Assembly: GCA_002492525.1 (NCBI GenBank)
Contig: DKZA01000047.1
Span: 18,119 to 82,118, forward strand
Length of the DNA stretch: 64,000 bases
Direction: 5' to 3'
DNA from: Lachnospiraceae bacterium UBA7086
Lineage (GTDB): Bacteria > Bacillota > Clostridia > Lachnospirales > Lachnospiraceae
Position 1 is the first letter of the stretch. Each line of letters begins with the position of its first letter. A program made the position numbers and the translations under genes. Positions 1 through 8,812 of this stretch are shown here, piece by piece. The notes beneath the pieces are model-generated. The model ran no database searches. It was not told the origin of the DNA and saw only the letters and a program-made list of their open reading frames with translations.

Positions 1-759
1 TTGTCTATTTTAATGCTGGCGGGTATTCAGGATATTCTGATTATATCCACGCCCAGAGATCTTCCTGTATTTGAGGAGCTTTTGGGGACAGGCGAACAAT
101 TGGGACTTCGCATGTCCTATGCGGTTCAGGAGTATCCCAGAGGATTGGCAGATGCTTTTATCATCGGAGCGGATTTTATCGGACAAGATAATGTTGCCTT
201 GATTTTGGGGGACAATATTTTCTATGGACAGAGTTTTTCCAGAGTGCTGCGGGAAGTGGCATCCCGGGAAAAAGGAGCTACGATTTTCGGATATTATGTA
301 AGAGATCCCAGGGAGTATGGGGTGGTGGAATTTGACCAAAATGGTATGGCCATATCCATTGAAGAAAAACCGCAACATCCCAAGAGCAATTATGCAGTGC
401 CGGGGCTGTATTTCTATGACAACGATGTGGTGGAGATTGCTCGTAACGTGCAGCCTTCCGCCAGGGGAGAGATTGAGATTACCAGCATCAATAACGAGTA
501 TCTGCGCAGAGGAACGCTGCGCGTGGAGACACTGGGACGCGGCTTTGCGTGGTTAGATACGGGGAATCATGATTCGTTGCTTGATGCGGCGGACTTTGTG
601 GCAGCTTTCCAGAAAAGACAGGGATTGTATATTTCCTGTATTGAGGAAATTGCTTATAAGAGAGGATTTATTACCAAAGAACAACTGTTAAAACTGGCGG
701 AACCGTTGATGAAAACGGCCTACGGTCAATATATGGTAGAGGTTGCAAATGGACTCTAA
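1..759 (+). CDS. rmlA: Glucose-1-phosphate thymidylyltransferase, 5'-truncated by window edge
   Basis: RmlA makes dTDP-glucose from glucose-1-phosphate and dTTP, the first step toward dTDP-L-rhamnose. The visible 252 residues start inside the protein: about 45 N-terminal residues, including the GGxGTRL nucleotide-binding loop of the family, lie upstream of the window, so base 1 is not a real start. Family motifs present include EYPRGLADAF (about residue 44), LGDNIFYG (about 69), an EEKP segment (about 121) and WLDTGNHDSLLDAA. The C-terminus is normal. The stop overlaps the start of the GH25 gene, and rmlC follows that gene. rmlB and rmlD are not in the window and are probably upstream (inference). 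Confidence 0.96.
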   Translation: MSILMLAGIQDILIISTPRDLPVFEELLGTGEQLGLRMSYAVQEYPRGLADAFIIGADFIGQDNVALILGDNIFYGQSFSRVLREVASREKGATIFGYYVRDPREYGVVEFDQNGMAISIEEKPQHPKSNYAVPGLYFYDNDVVEIARNVQPSARGEIEITSINNEYLRRGTLRVETLGRGFAWLDTGNHDSLLDAADFVAAFQKRQGLYISCIEEIAYKRGFITKEQLLKLAEPLMKTAYGQYMVEVANGL

Positions 760-2092
760 GAGAATGAGACGTGCGCTTTTTGCCATGGTGGGTATGTTTC
801 TTCTGCTTATCGCGGTAATCGCGCTTATGAATCTTGATACGGTGAAGCGTAAGCTGGGTCTTGTGGAGGAACCGGAGCAGGAGATGACGGCAATAGAGGA
901 GACAGAGATGGACAGTGGACAGATAGGAGATGATCTGTCTGCTTTTCTGCGCGATGAGACCTTTTTTGATGAGGAGCCCAGATTTAAGAGCATTGAGACT
1001 TATTCCGGACGGAATGTTTTTCTGATGATGAGTTCCGTGGCCAAGGACCTGCGGGTTATGGTAGTGGATAGTGTGGGAACACTTGTGACGGGAGCGCCCT
1101 TTACCATTGAGATTCAGGGAGAAGGAGAATATACGGATTCTGACGAGGACGGCATTATTTATATTGATGGTCTGCGGGCCGGAGAATATGGTGTGTCGTT
1201 ACAGGAACTGGAAGGCTTTCATGTACCTAATACGGTGACTACCATTCAGGTGCGTCAGGAGATTGAGTATCGGGTGATTGATAATATTGAGTATCTGATG
1301 CTGACGGAGGATGATATTGATCCCTCCAAGGAGGATAAGGCGGTCAACGGTGCCGAGGAGGATGCAGACGGCAGCGAGAATACGCAGATGCAGTTTGCGA
1401 ACGGCAGCGCCAAATTGGGCATCGACGTTTCCAAATGGAATAAGGAGATTGACTGGGAGGCTGTCAAGGAAGAAGGCGTTGAGTTTGCCATCATTCGCTG
1501 CGGCTATCGCGGCGCGGCCAGCGGCGCTCTGGTTATAGATCCGATGTATGAGGAGAATATTCAGGGGGCAATTGACGCAGGGATTCCTGTGGGCGTGTAC
1601 TTTTTTACCCAGGCGCTTGATGAGACGGAGGCAGTAGAGGAAGCCAGCATGGTGATCAGTCTGATCGAAGAGTACGATGTGGATTATCCTGTGTTCTTAG
1701 ACAGCGAAAGCGCAGGCGGCAGTGGACGTGCCGATGGGCTTGACGCGAAGGAAAGGACAGCAGCCCATGAAGCTTTTTTGAAGACCATTCGTGCGGCAGG
1801 ATATGAGACAGGTGTTTATGCTTCCAGAAACTGGCTGAATGACAGAATAAATGTGGCAGACTTGTCAGAATATAAGACGTGGCTGGCAGAATATGCGGAT
1901 GTACCCGCTTATGACGGCTATTATGATATGTGGCAGTATACGTCCAAGGGTACGGTGAACGGTATCAGTACGAATGTGGATCTGAATCTGTGTTATATGA
2001 ATATTGATACCTCCATTAACCACGCCAAGGGTGCAGCAGGGTATTCCGGTGTGGTAAGCGGTGACAGCGGTAATGTACCGACAATTGATTAG
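749..2092 (+). CDS. Membrane-anchored GH25 muramidase (lysozyme) with Cna-B-like domain
   Basis: Likely 1,4-beta-N-acetylmuramidase acting on peptidoglycan outside the cell. The 447 residues comprise a short basic N-terminus, one membrane segment at about 9-28 with no clear cleavage site, an acidic linker, and a beta-rich segment at about 100-190 resembling SpaA/Cna-B prealbumin-like domains. The GH25 barrel starts at LGIDVSKWN (about 221), and FLDSES (about 314-319) supplies the family D-x-E catalytic pair. A TTG six bases upstream is in frame, but ATG 749 after an AGAGG site is preferred. The start overlaps the rmlA stop, so the two are probably co-translated. A wall hydrolase in a polysaccharide locus suggests wall remodelling during polymer attachment (inference). 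Confidence 0.88.
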   Translation: MDSKRMRRALFAMVGMFLLLIAVIALMNLDTVKRKLGLVEEPEQEMTAIEETEMDSGQIGDDLSAFLRDETFFDEEPRFKSIETYSGRNVFLMMSSVAKDLRVMVVDSVGTLVTGAPFTIEIQGEGEYTDSDEDGIIYIDGLRAGEYGVSLQELEGFHVPNTVTTIQVRQEIEYRVIDNIEYLMLTEDDIDPSKEDKAVNGAEEDADGSENTQMQFANGSAKLGIDVSKWNKEIDWEAVKEEGVEFAIIRCGYRGAASGALVIDPMYEENIQGAIDAGIPVGVYFFTQALDETEAVEEASMVISLIEEYDVDYPVFLDSESAGGSGRADGLDAKERTAAHEAFLKTIRAAGYETGVYASRNWLNDRINVADLSEYKTWLAEYADVPAYDGYYDMWQYTSKGTVNGISTNVDLNLCYMNIDTSINHAKGAAGYSGVVSGDSGNVPTID

Positions 2093-2109
2093 GGAAAGGA
2101 ATGGGATAA

Positions 2110-2670
2110 ATGGGTAAAATAACGGTGGAGACATGTGAAATTGAAGGGCTTAAGATTATTACACCGACAGTGTTCGGCGATGCCCGGGGCTATTTCATGG
2201 AAACCTATAATTATAATGATTATAAAGAGGCGGGAATCGATCAGGTCTTTGTTCAGGATAATCAGTCCTCCTCGGTAAAAGGGGTGCTTCGCGGCCTGCA
2301 TTTTCAAATTCATTATCCACAGGATAAGCTTGTGCGGGTAGTAAGCGGAGAGGTTTTTGATGTGGCGGTGGATTTACGGCCCGGTTCTGCAACCTATGGC
2401 AAATGGCATGGGGTGTTGCTTTCCGCGGAGAACAAGAAACAGTTCTTTATTCCGAAGAACTTTGCCCATGGTTTTTTCGTCCTTTCGGATTATGCGGAGT
2501 TTACCTATAAATGCACGGACTTTTATCATCCGAATGATGAGGGCGGCATTATCTGGAATGACCCGGATATCGGTATCGAATGGCCGATTCCTGAGGGTAT
2601 GGAGTTAAATATGTCTGCTAAGGATACACAGTGGGAGGGGCTTAAGGCTTTTACCGCAAAATACCGCTAA
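2110..2670 (+). CDS. rmlC: dTDP-4-dehydrorhamnose 3,5-epimerase
   Basis: Epimerises dTDP-4-keto-6-deoxyglucose at C3 and C5, the third step of dTDP-L-rhamnose synthesis, in the cytoplasm. At 186 residues it has the normal family length. Hallmarks are VLRGLHFQ with the catalytic His near residue 64, DKLVRV with the conserved Lys, and NFAHGFFVLSDYAEFTYK carrying the conserved His and Tyr. The start ATG follows a GGAAAGGAATGG region. It sits between the GH25 gene and the ABC exporter, tying rhamnose supply to the exported polymer. Confidence 0.96.
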   Translation: MGKITVETCEIEGLKIITPTVFGDARGYFMETYNYNDYKEAGIDQVFVQDNQSSSVKGVLRGLHFQIHYPQDKLVRVVSGEVFDVAVDLRPGSATYGKWHGVLLSAENKKQFFIPKNFAHGFFVLSDYAEFTYKCTDFYHPNDEGGIIWNDPDIGIEWPIPEGMELNMSAKDTQWEGLKAFTAKYR

Positions 2671-2719
2671 AGTCAAATATTACGCCCTGCGTCAGGCGGG
2701 GAGCTCAAAGGTCAGTGAC

Positions 2720-3754
2720 ATGCATATCAAAAAGACAGAGAAGATGCGAAATGAAACAGAAAAGAAAAACTTTCCAAAGCCCGCAGCGATAGCCATATTC
2801 TGGGGGCTTGGTCTGCTTCTTGCGCTTGTGTTGGTAAAGCACCATAATCCCCTGGCGGATCAGGTGACGGAGCAGATGAAGAAGTTCAGCGGCTGTGTGC
2901 TGATTACCTTTACCTGCATTATTTTTGCCATTTATTACGATCGGATTGTGACCATACCGGTGGAGCTGTTTCAGAGCAGGCGGCTGATCTGGAAACTGGC
3001 GAAGAATGATTTTAAGAAGCGTTATGCAGGCTCCTATCTGGGAATCGTGTGGGCCATGGCACAGCCAGTGGTCACGGTGCTCATGTACTGGATCGTGTTT
3101 GACAAAGTCTTTGACGCCCGGGTGCAGTTTGTTTCGGGGGATGGGGAGATTCCGCCTTATGTGCTGTATCTGACGGCGGGTCTGGTGCCGTGGTTTTATT
3201 TTTCGGAGGCAATCTCCCAGGGAACGATGGCGCTTGTGGAGTACACTTATCTGGTGAAAAAGGTAGTGTTCAATATCAGTATCCTGCCGATTATCAAAGT
3301 GATCGCGGCCACTTTCATTCATATATTCTTTGTGGGCGTGCTGTTGATTGTGGGCGTCTGCTATGGTTACACACCTACTGTCTATACCATACAGATTGTT
3401 TATTACAGTTTCTGCCTGTTCTTGTTCGTGCTGGCCTTAAGCTATCTGACCAGTGCCCTGGTGGTCTTCATCAGGGACTTGCAGCAGATCATCAATATTG
3501 CGCTTCAGATAGGTATGTGGGCGACTCCCATCATGTGGGATATCAATATGCTTCCCGATCATGTAAAGACATTGTTTAAGCTCAATCCCCTGGTGTATAT
3601 TGTAAATGGTTTCCGCAGTGCGCTCTTTGAAGACGAGTGGTTCTGGGAGCATTTTTATTCCTCCACTTATTTCTGGATTTTTACCATCAGTATGTTTTGT
3701 ATCGGTACATTGGTCTTTAGAAGGATGCGGACACATTTTGCGGATGTGCTTTAG
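2720..3754 (+). CDS. Polysaccharide ABC exporter permease (Wzm-type)
   Basis: ABC-2-type membrane subunit expected to move a lipid-linked polysaccharide across the membrane with the ATPase encoded next. The 344 residues are longer than typical Wzm proteins (about 260-280): an N-terminal extension carries two extra hydrophobic segments (about 23-41 and 58-75) before the conserved amphipathic LAKNDFKKRYAGSYLGIVWA segment. Roughly six further hydrophobic segments follow, with the family feature MWATPIMWDI and a C-terminal L-N-P region. The stop codon lies in the loop of an 18-bp hairpin that separates it from the ATPase gene. Confidence 0.92.
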   Translation: MHIKKTEKMRNETEKKNFPKPAAIAIFWGLGLLLALVLVKHHNPLADQVTEQMKKFSGCVLITFTCIIFAIYYDRIVTIPVELFQSRRLIWKLAKNDFKKRYAGSYLGIVWAMAQPVVTVLMYWIVFDKVFDARVQFVSGDGEIPPYVLYLTAGLVPWFYFSEAISQGTMALVEYTYLVKKVVFNISILPIIKVIAATFIHIFFVGVLLIVGVCYGYTPTVYTIQIVYYSFCLFLFVLALSYLTSALVVFIRDLQQIINIALQIGMWATPIMWDINMLPDHVKTLFKLNPLVYIVNGFRSALFEDEWFWEHFYSSTYFWIFTISMFCIGTLVFRRMRTHFADVL

Positions 3755-3776
3755 GATTACATCCGCAAAATGTGTC
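3730..3776 (+). other. 18-bp perfect hairpin between exporter permease and ATPase genes
   Basis: The arms at 3730-3747 and 3759-3776 are exact reverse complements (18 bp), with an 11-base loop containing the permease stop codon (3752-3754). Only a short TTTT follows at 3778-3781, so it is at best a weak intrinsic terminator. An mRNA processing or stability element, or partial attenuation setting the permease:ATPase ratio, is equally possible. Confidence 0.75.
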
Positions 3777-3806
3777 AGTTTTAGACTGTGACAGGAAAGG
3801 TTCAAC

Positions 3807-5117
3807 ATGAAGGATATCGCGATTGCAGTAAAAGATGTGGGAAAAGTGTATAAACTCTATGACAAGCCTTCCGACCGGATTAAGGATGCATTGGGACTTG
3901 GAAGAAAGAAGCACTATACGGAGCATCATGCTCTTCAGGGTGTGGATATGACCATCAGACAGGGAGAGTGTGTGGGTATCATTGGCACCAACGGTTCCGG
4001 AAAATCTACAATTCTTAAAATAATAACAGGTGTTCTTACACCCACATCCGGCGAAGTGACAGTCAATGGACGAATCTCTGCGCTCTTAGAGCTGGGTGCC
4101 GGTTTTAACATGGAATATAACGGCATTGAAAATATCTATTTAAACGGAACCATGATCGGTTTCAGCAAGAAAGAGATTGATGAGAAATTAGAGGAGATTC
4201 TTTCTTTTGCGGATATCGGTGACTATGTGTATCAGCCTGCCAAGACGTATTCCAGCGGCATGTTTGTGCGTCTTGCTTTTGCCGTGGCCATCAATATCGA
4301 TCCGGAGATTCTGATCGTGGATGAGGCGCTTTCGGTAGGAGATGTCTTTTTTCAGGCAAAGTGCTATCATAAGTTTGAAGAATTTAAGAAGATGGGAAAA
4401 ACCATTGTCTTTGTCAGCCATGATCTGAGCAGTATCAGCAAGTATTGTGACCGGGTGATCCTTTTAAACCAGGGCGTAAAACTGGGAGAGGGTTCTCCTA
4501 AGAAGATGATTGATACGTACAAGCAGGTGCTGGTGGGCCAGTATGTGGCGCCGGATTCCGAGGAGGAGCGTCTTTTAGACGATGAGAAGCTGCGCGAGAT
4601 GGCGGCAAAGGGTGTGGACGGCAGTAAGTTAAAGAAAGAGAGTGCAGGGGAAACCGGAGGCATCGGAGAGAATCCGGAACTTCTGGAATATGGTTCCAAA
4701 AAGGCTATGATTACGGAGTATTATATTACGGACGATAAAGGCGTAAAGACATCGGCAGTCTTAAAAGGAAGTCGTTTTACCATCTATATGAAAGTAGAGA
4801 TGACAGAAAAAATTACGGCACCGATTTTTGCGTTTACGATTAAAAATGTACGGGGGACGGAAATTACAGGCACCAATACGATGGTGGAGAAGGCATTTCT
4901 GGAGTCAGTGGAGGCCGGTGAGGTGAAGGAAATCAGTTTCACCCAGGAGATGAACTTACAAGGAGGGGACTATCTGCTGTCTCTGGGCGTGACGGGCTAT
5001 GAAGGTGATGATTTCACGGTTTATCATAGACTTTATGACGTGCTGAATGTGACGGTAGTTTCAGATAAAGACACAGTAGGTTATTATGATATGAACTCTG
5101 TGGTAAAGGTTGTGTAG
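3807..5117 (+). CDS. Polysaccharide ABC exporter ATPase with C-terminal cargo-recognition domain (Wzt-type)
   Basis: ATPase partner of the upstream permease. The nucleotide-binding domain (about 1-245) shows Walker A GTNGSGKST (about 59-67), the signature region YSSGMFVRLAFA (about 148), Walker B ILIVDEALSVGD (about 168) and the H-loop FVSHDL. A charged linker leads to a C-terminal beta-rich domain (about 300-436) of the Wzt_C type. In Escherichia coli O9a and Klebsiella O-antigen systems this domain binds the modified end of the glycan before export (established knowledge). Its presence fits the methyltransferase-kinase fusion encoded downstream. The start ATG follows GACAGGAAAGG. Confidence 0.94.
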   Translation: MKDIAIAVKDVGKVYKLYDKPSDRIKDALGLGRKKHYTEHHALQGVDMTIRQGECVGIIGTNGSGKSTILKIITGVLTPTSGEVTVNGRISALLELGAGFNMEYNGIENIYLNGTMIGFSKKEIDEKLEEILSFADIGDYVYQPAKTYSSGMFVRLAFAVAINIDPEILIVDEALSVGDVFFQAKCYHKFEEFKKMGKTIVFVSHDLSSISKYCDRVILLNQGVKLGEGSPKKMIDTYKQVLVGQYVAPDSEEERLLDDEKLREMAAKGVDGSKLKKESAGETGGIGENPELLEYGSKKAMITEYYITDDKGVKTSAVLKGSRFTIYMKVEMTEKITAPIFAFTIKNVRGTEITGTNTMVEKAFLESVEAGEVKEISFTQEMNLQGGDYLLSLGVTGYEGDDFTVYHRLYDVLNVTVVSDKDTVGYYDMNSVVKVV

Positions 5118-5154
5118 ACGGCATAAATGTGCATAAAAGGGGATTGTCTGATTG

Positions 5155-8100
5155 ATGAGTGGATTGAAGAATGGATATGACTGGGCCGCCTATTATGCGG
5201 CTGCTTATGAAAAGGAACGTAAACATAATACCATGCTGGCCGGTCAGGTGGCGGATTTGGAGAGAAAGCAGGAAGATTATCAGGATAATCTGGAGAGAAT
5301 ATATGCCAGCCCTTTCTGGAAAGCGATTGCGCCCGTGCATGGTCTGTTTTATAAGGAATCAGCTGTTACTGAATCAGCTGATTCTGATGATAGTACTAAG
5401 AAGGATGCTCTGGAAAAGGAAAATAACGCAAGTTATATAAACGAGAAGGAGGGTTCGGAATCCTTTTTGCTGGTGGAGGGATGGAGGGAAATTGAGGTTC
5501 CTGACTCAGATATCCTTTTGCTCACATATGGCGCAGGCGCGCTTGAACAGGGGATTTTCGATAAAGTTAAATCTTATTTTAATATTAATACTTTTTGCCT
5601 GGCGGCATATGGAGACGAAGATTTCTATGAGGAGGATCCCGCCTGCGGGGAAAACCGCTGGTATAAATCTGAGTATGCACCGGATACGCTGCTTGCTTAT
5701 AACTGCTGGGGACATCTGGTGGCGGTGAGGCGTGAGCTGATTTCTGAGATTGCCTACGGGGGATTATCACAGTGCAGCGATGAGACAGAGCTGGCGGCAG
5801 GTTTTTATGATCTGTGTCTGCGACTGGAAGAAGCTGCTTTAAAACGCTGTGATATGGATTATGGAAAAATGCGTCAGGCGGTGTGCCGGGTGGATGCCAT
5901 ACTCTATCATGGAAAGGTTGAGGCCGGTTCCCAGGAGAATAGGAAATTTACAGGTGCGGGCCGGTCTTTTGCGGCAGTCAGGGAAGATGCGCTGCGCAGG
6001 AGAGGTATCCGGGCGGATTTACAGTATGGGCCGGATCCGGAATTGTATCATATTGTTTATGACACGTCCGTATCCGGCAGGGAGCGTTGTGCCCGGGCGG
6101 GGAGCGATGGAGGTGCCATTGCGCCCCATCGGGTGGTGTCGGTGGTTATTCTCACCAAGGATGCACCGGATTCTCTGGAACGGTGTCTGAAATCTTTTAA
6201 GGAGAGGACGGCATACCGTTATTATGAGTGGATTGTGGTGGATAGCGGCAGCAGGGAAGAGAACAGAATCAAGATGGAAAAGCTGCAGAAGGACTATGGA
6301 TTTGTCTGTCTGTATGAACAGTCATCCGGGGATGTGGCTGCACAGTATTGTCTGGGGGCGGAACATGCCAAAGGAGATCTTCTGCTTTTTCTGAGTCCTG
6401 ATGTGGAGATTATAGAGAAAAGCTGGCTGGGCCGTATGGCAGGACAGGCATTGCAGTCTCATGTAGGCGCTGTGGGCGCTGATCTGTGGCCGGTGGGTAC
6501 GGAGAAAAATCTGCGGGCCGAAGTGGTACGTGATGTGTCTGCGGTGCCGGAGGCATGTCTGATGGTATCCCGTGAGAAATATGAGAAAGTGGGCGGCTTT
6601 TGCAGGAATGGAGAGGAGAACAGTAGTATTGAGAAGTTCTGTCACAGACTGGAGACGGCCGGTTATTATAATGTGATCAGAAACGATGTGGCGCTTCGGC
6701 TGCATGCTGCATCAGAAGCGGGAAAAGAAACGGAAGATTTTTATACCGGCTCTTTGCAGCAGGAACAGGGACGGATGACGGTGGAAGAAACACTGCGCTT
6801 TTACCGGGATGCCTACAGGAGAGAGAAAAAAAAGGGACAGGCACTTTCTGATAAACTTACCGCCGCTAAAGTTAAGAGCGATGCGCTGGGCGTAAGGCTT
6901 GGTCAGATTAAAGGCAGTATCTTCTGGCGTATGTCCAAACCACTGAGATCTCTGGTACACTGGATACAGAGAACCAAGGAACGGGTGGGATACTGCGGCA
7001 GTGTCAAGGGCGTTTTGCGTAAAATAAATGCCAAGATGATTGAGAAAAAGGCGCGTGCCCAACACGGAACAGCCAGTTTTCCGGATGCGGAGGAGGCGGC
7101 AAGACAGCGGGCTACCAGATTTGATAAGGCAATCAAATTCAGCATACTGGTGCCTCTTTATAATACGCCGGAGAAGTATCTGCGGCAGGCCATAGAGTCC
7201 GTAACTGCCCAGACGTATGAGAATTGGGAGCTCTGTCTGGCGGATGGATCTGATGGGGAACATGCCTATGTGGAACAGATATGCAGGGAATATATGGAAC
7301 TGGATAAGAAATATCTGCGCTCCAGCAGTAACCTGTACTGTCGGATAGTCTATAAGAAACTTCCTGAAAACAAAGGAATTTCAGGCAATACAAACGCCTG
7401 CCTTTCCATGGCTTCCGGTGATTATATTGCGCTTTTTGATCATGATGATGTGCTGCATCCCAGCGTGCTTTATGAGTATATGAAAGCAATCTGCGAGAAG
7501 GGTGCTGATTATATCTACTGTGACGAGACAACGTTCAAGGGAAACAAGACGATAGACCATATGCTTACCCTGCATTTCAAACCGGATTATGCACCGGATA
7601 ATCTGCGGGCGAACAATTATATCTGTCATTTCAGCGCTTTTTCCAAGAAGCTGTTGGACGGTACCCAGCTTTTCCGCTCCGAGTTTGACGGCAGCCAGGA
7701 TCATGATATGATTCTGCGTCTTACGTCCAGGGCTAAATGTGTGGTGCATGTGCCGAAACTTCTTTATTATTGGCGTTCCCATGAGGGTAGTGTGGCTTCT
7801 GATATCAATGCCAAAAGTTATGCCATTGAGGCGGCCAAGGGAGCGGTGGCAGATCATTTGAAAACACAGGGATTCCGGAATTTTGAGATTACTTCCACCA
7901 AGGCATTTGAGACCATTTTCAGGATCAAATATGAGATTCAGGGCAATCCTAAGGTGTCTATTGTGATTCCCAACAAAGATCATCTGGAAGATTTAAAGCG
8001 TTGTATCACCTCTATTGTGGAAAAGAGCACCTATGATAACTACGAGATTCTGGTGGTGGAGAATAACAGCACTACCAAAGAGATTTTCGGATATTATAAG

Positions 8101-8787
8101 AAACTGCAGGAGAATCCGGCTATTAGGGTACTCACTTATAAAGGCGAGTTTAACTATTCACGGATCAATAATCTGGCGGCAGCAAGAGCCTCGGGCGAGT
8201 ATATTCTGCTGTTAAATAACGATACGCAGGTCATTACTCTGGACTGGATAGAAGAACTGCTCATGTATGCGCAACGGAAGGATGTGGGAGCTGTAGGGGC
8301 CAAACTTTACTATGAAGACAAGACCATCCAGCATGCGGGTGTGGTGCTGGGATTAGGAGCTCACAGGACGGCGGGACACAGCCATTATGGGATTAGCTAT
8401 AATAACCTTGGCTACATGGGAAGGCTCTGTTATGCCCAGAATGTGATGGCGGTGACAGGCGCCTGCCTGATGATGCGAAAGGCTTTGTTTGAGAAACTGG
8501 GCGGTCTGGATGAGAACTTCGCAGTCTCTCTGAACGATGTGGATCTTTGTGTCCGTGCCTGGAAGGCGGGGTATGTGAATGTATTTACACCCTTTGCGGA
8601 ATTATATCATTATGAATCGGTTTCCAGAGGACTGGATAATGCGGGAGAGAAGGCGGAACGCTATAACAGGGAATCGGAAGCTTTCCGGGAAAAATGGAAA
8701 GAAGTTCTTGCCCAGGGGGATCCCTATTATAATCCGAACTTCTCTCTTGACCGGAGTGATTTTGTGTTAAAATACAACCAGACATAA
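5155..8787 (+). CDS. Multi-module GT2 glycosyltransferase (three GT2 domains plus a half domain)
   Basis: Large cytoplasmic enzyme (1210 residues) probably adding several sugars, likely including rhamnose, to the polymer. Modules in order: coiled-coil-like N-terminus (about 15-50); a degenerate GT2 half with AYGDEDFYEE and APDTLLAYNCWGHLVAVRR (about 150-205); GT2-1 from VVSVVILTKDAP (about 328-560), whose metal site reads LSPDVEI; GT2-2 from FSILVPLYNTPEKY (about 661) with FDHDDVLHPS (about 761); and GT2-3 from VSIVIPNKDHLEDL (about 933) with LLNNDTQ (about 1020) and ELYHYESVSRG. GT2-1 is least conserved and may be weak or inactive. ATG 5155 is preferred over the in-frame TTG at 5152, downstream of AAAAGGGG. 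Confidence 0.9.
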   Translation: MSGLKNGYDWAAYYAAAYEKERKHNTMLAGQVADLERKQEDYQDNLERIYASPFWKAIAPVHGLFYKESAVTESADSDDSTKKDALEKENNASYINEKEGSESFLLVEGWREIEVPDSDILLLTYGAGALEQGIFDKVKSYFNINTFCLAAYGDEDFYEEDPACGENRWYKSEYAPDTLLAYNCWGHLVAVRRELISEIAYGGLSQCSDETELAAGFYDLCLRLEEAALKRCDMDYGKMRQAVCRVDAILYHGKVEAGSQENRKFTGAGRSFAAVREDALRRRGIRADLQYGPDPELYHIVYDTSVSGRERCARAGSDGGAIAPHRVVSVVILTKDAPDSLERCLKSFKERTAYRYYEWIVVDSGSREENRIKMEKLQKDYGFVCLYEQSSGDVAAQYCLGAEHAKGDLLLFLSPDVEIIEKSWLGRMAGQALQSHVGAVGADLWPVGTEKNLRAEVVRDVSAVPEACLMVSREKYEKVGGFCRNGEENSSIEKFCHRLETAGYYNVIRNDVALRLHAASEAGKETEDFYTGSLQQEQGRMTVEETLRFYRDAYRREKKKGQALSDKLTAAKVKSDALGVRLGQIKGSIFWRMSKPLRSLVHWIQRTKERVGYCGSVKGVLRKINAKMIEKKARAQHGTASFPDAEEAARQRATRFDKAIKFSILVPLYNTPEKYLRQAIESVTAQTYENWELCLADGSDGEHAYVEQICREYMELDKKYLRSSSNLYCRIVYKKLPENKGISGNTNACLSMASGDYIALFDHDDVLHPSVLYEYMKAICEKGADYIYCDETTFKGNKTIDHMLTLHFKPDYAPDNLRANNYICHFSAFSKKLLDGTQLFRSEFDGSQDHDMILRLTSRAKCVVHVPKLLYYWRSHEGSVASDINAKSYAIEAAKGAVADHLKTQGFRNFEITSTKAFETIFRIKYEIQGNPKVSIVIPNKDHLEDLKRCITSIVEKSTYDNYEILVVENNSTTKEIFGYYKKLQENPAIRVLTYKGEFNYSRINNLAAARASGEYILLLNNDTQVITLDWIEELLMYAQRKDVGAVGAKLYYEDKTIQHAGVVLGLGAHRTAGHSHYGISYNNLGYMGRLCYAQNVMAVTGACLMMRKALFEKLGGLDENFAVSLNDVDLCVRAWKAGYVNVFTPFAELYHYESVSRGLDNAGEKAERYNRESEAFREKWKEVLAQGDPYYNPNFSLDRSDFVLKYNQT

Positions 8788-8812
8788 GACAGATGATAAC
8801 AGGAAAGTGATG

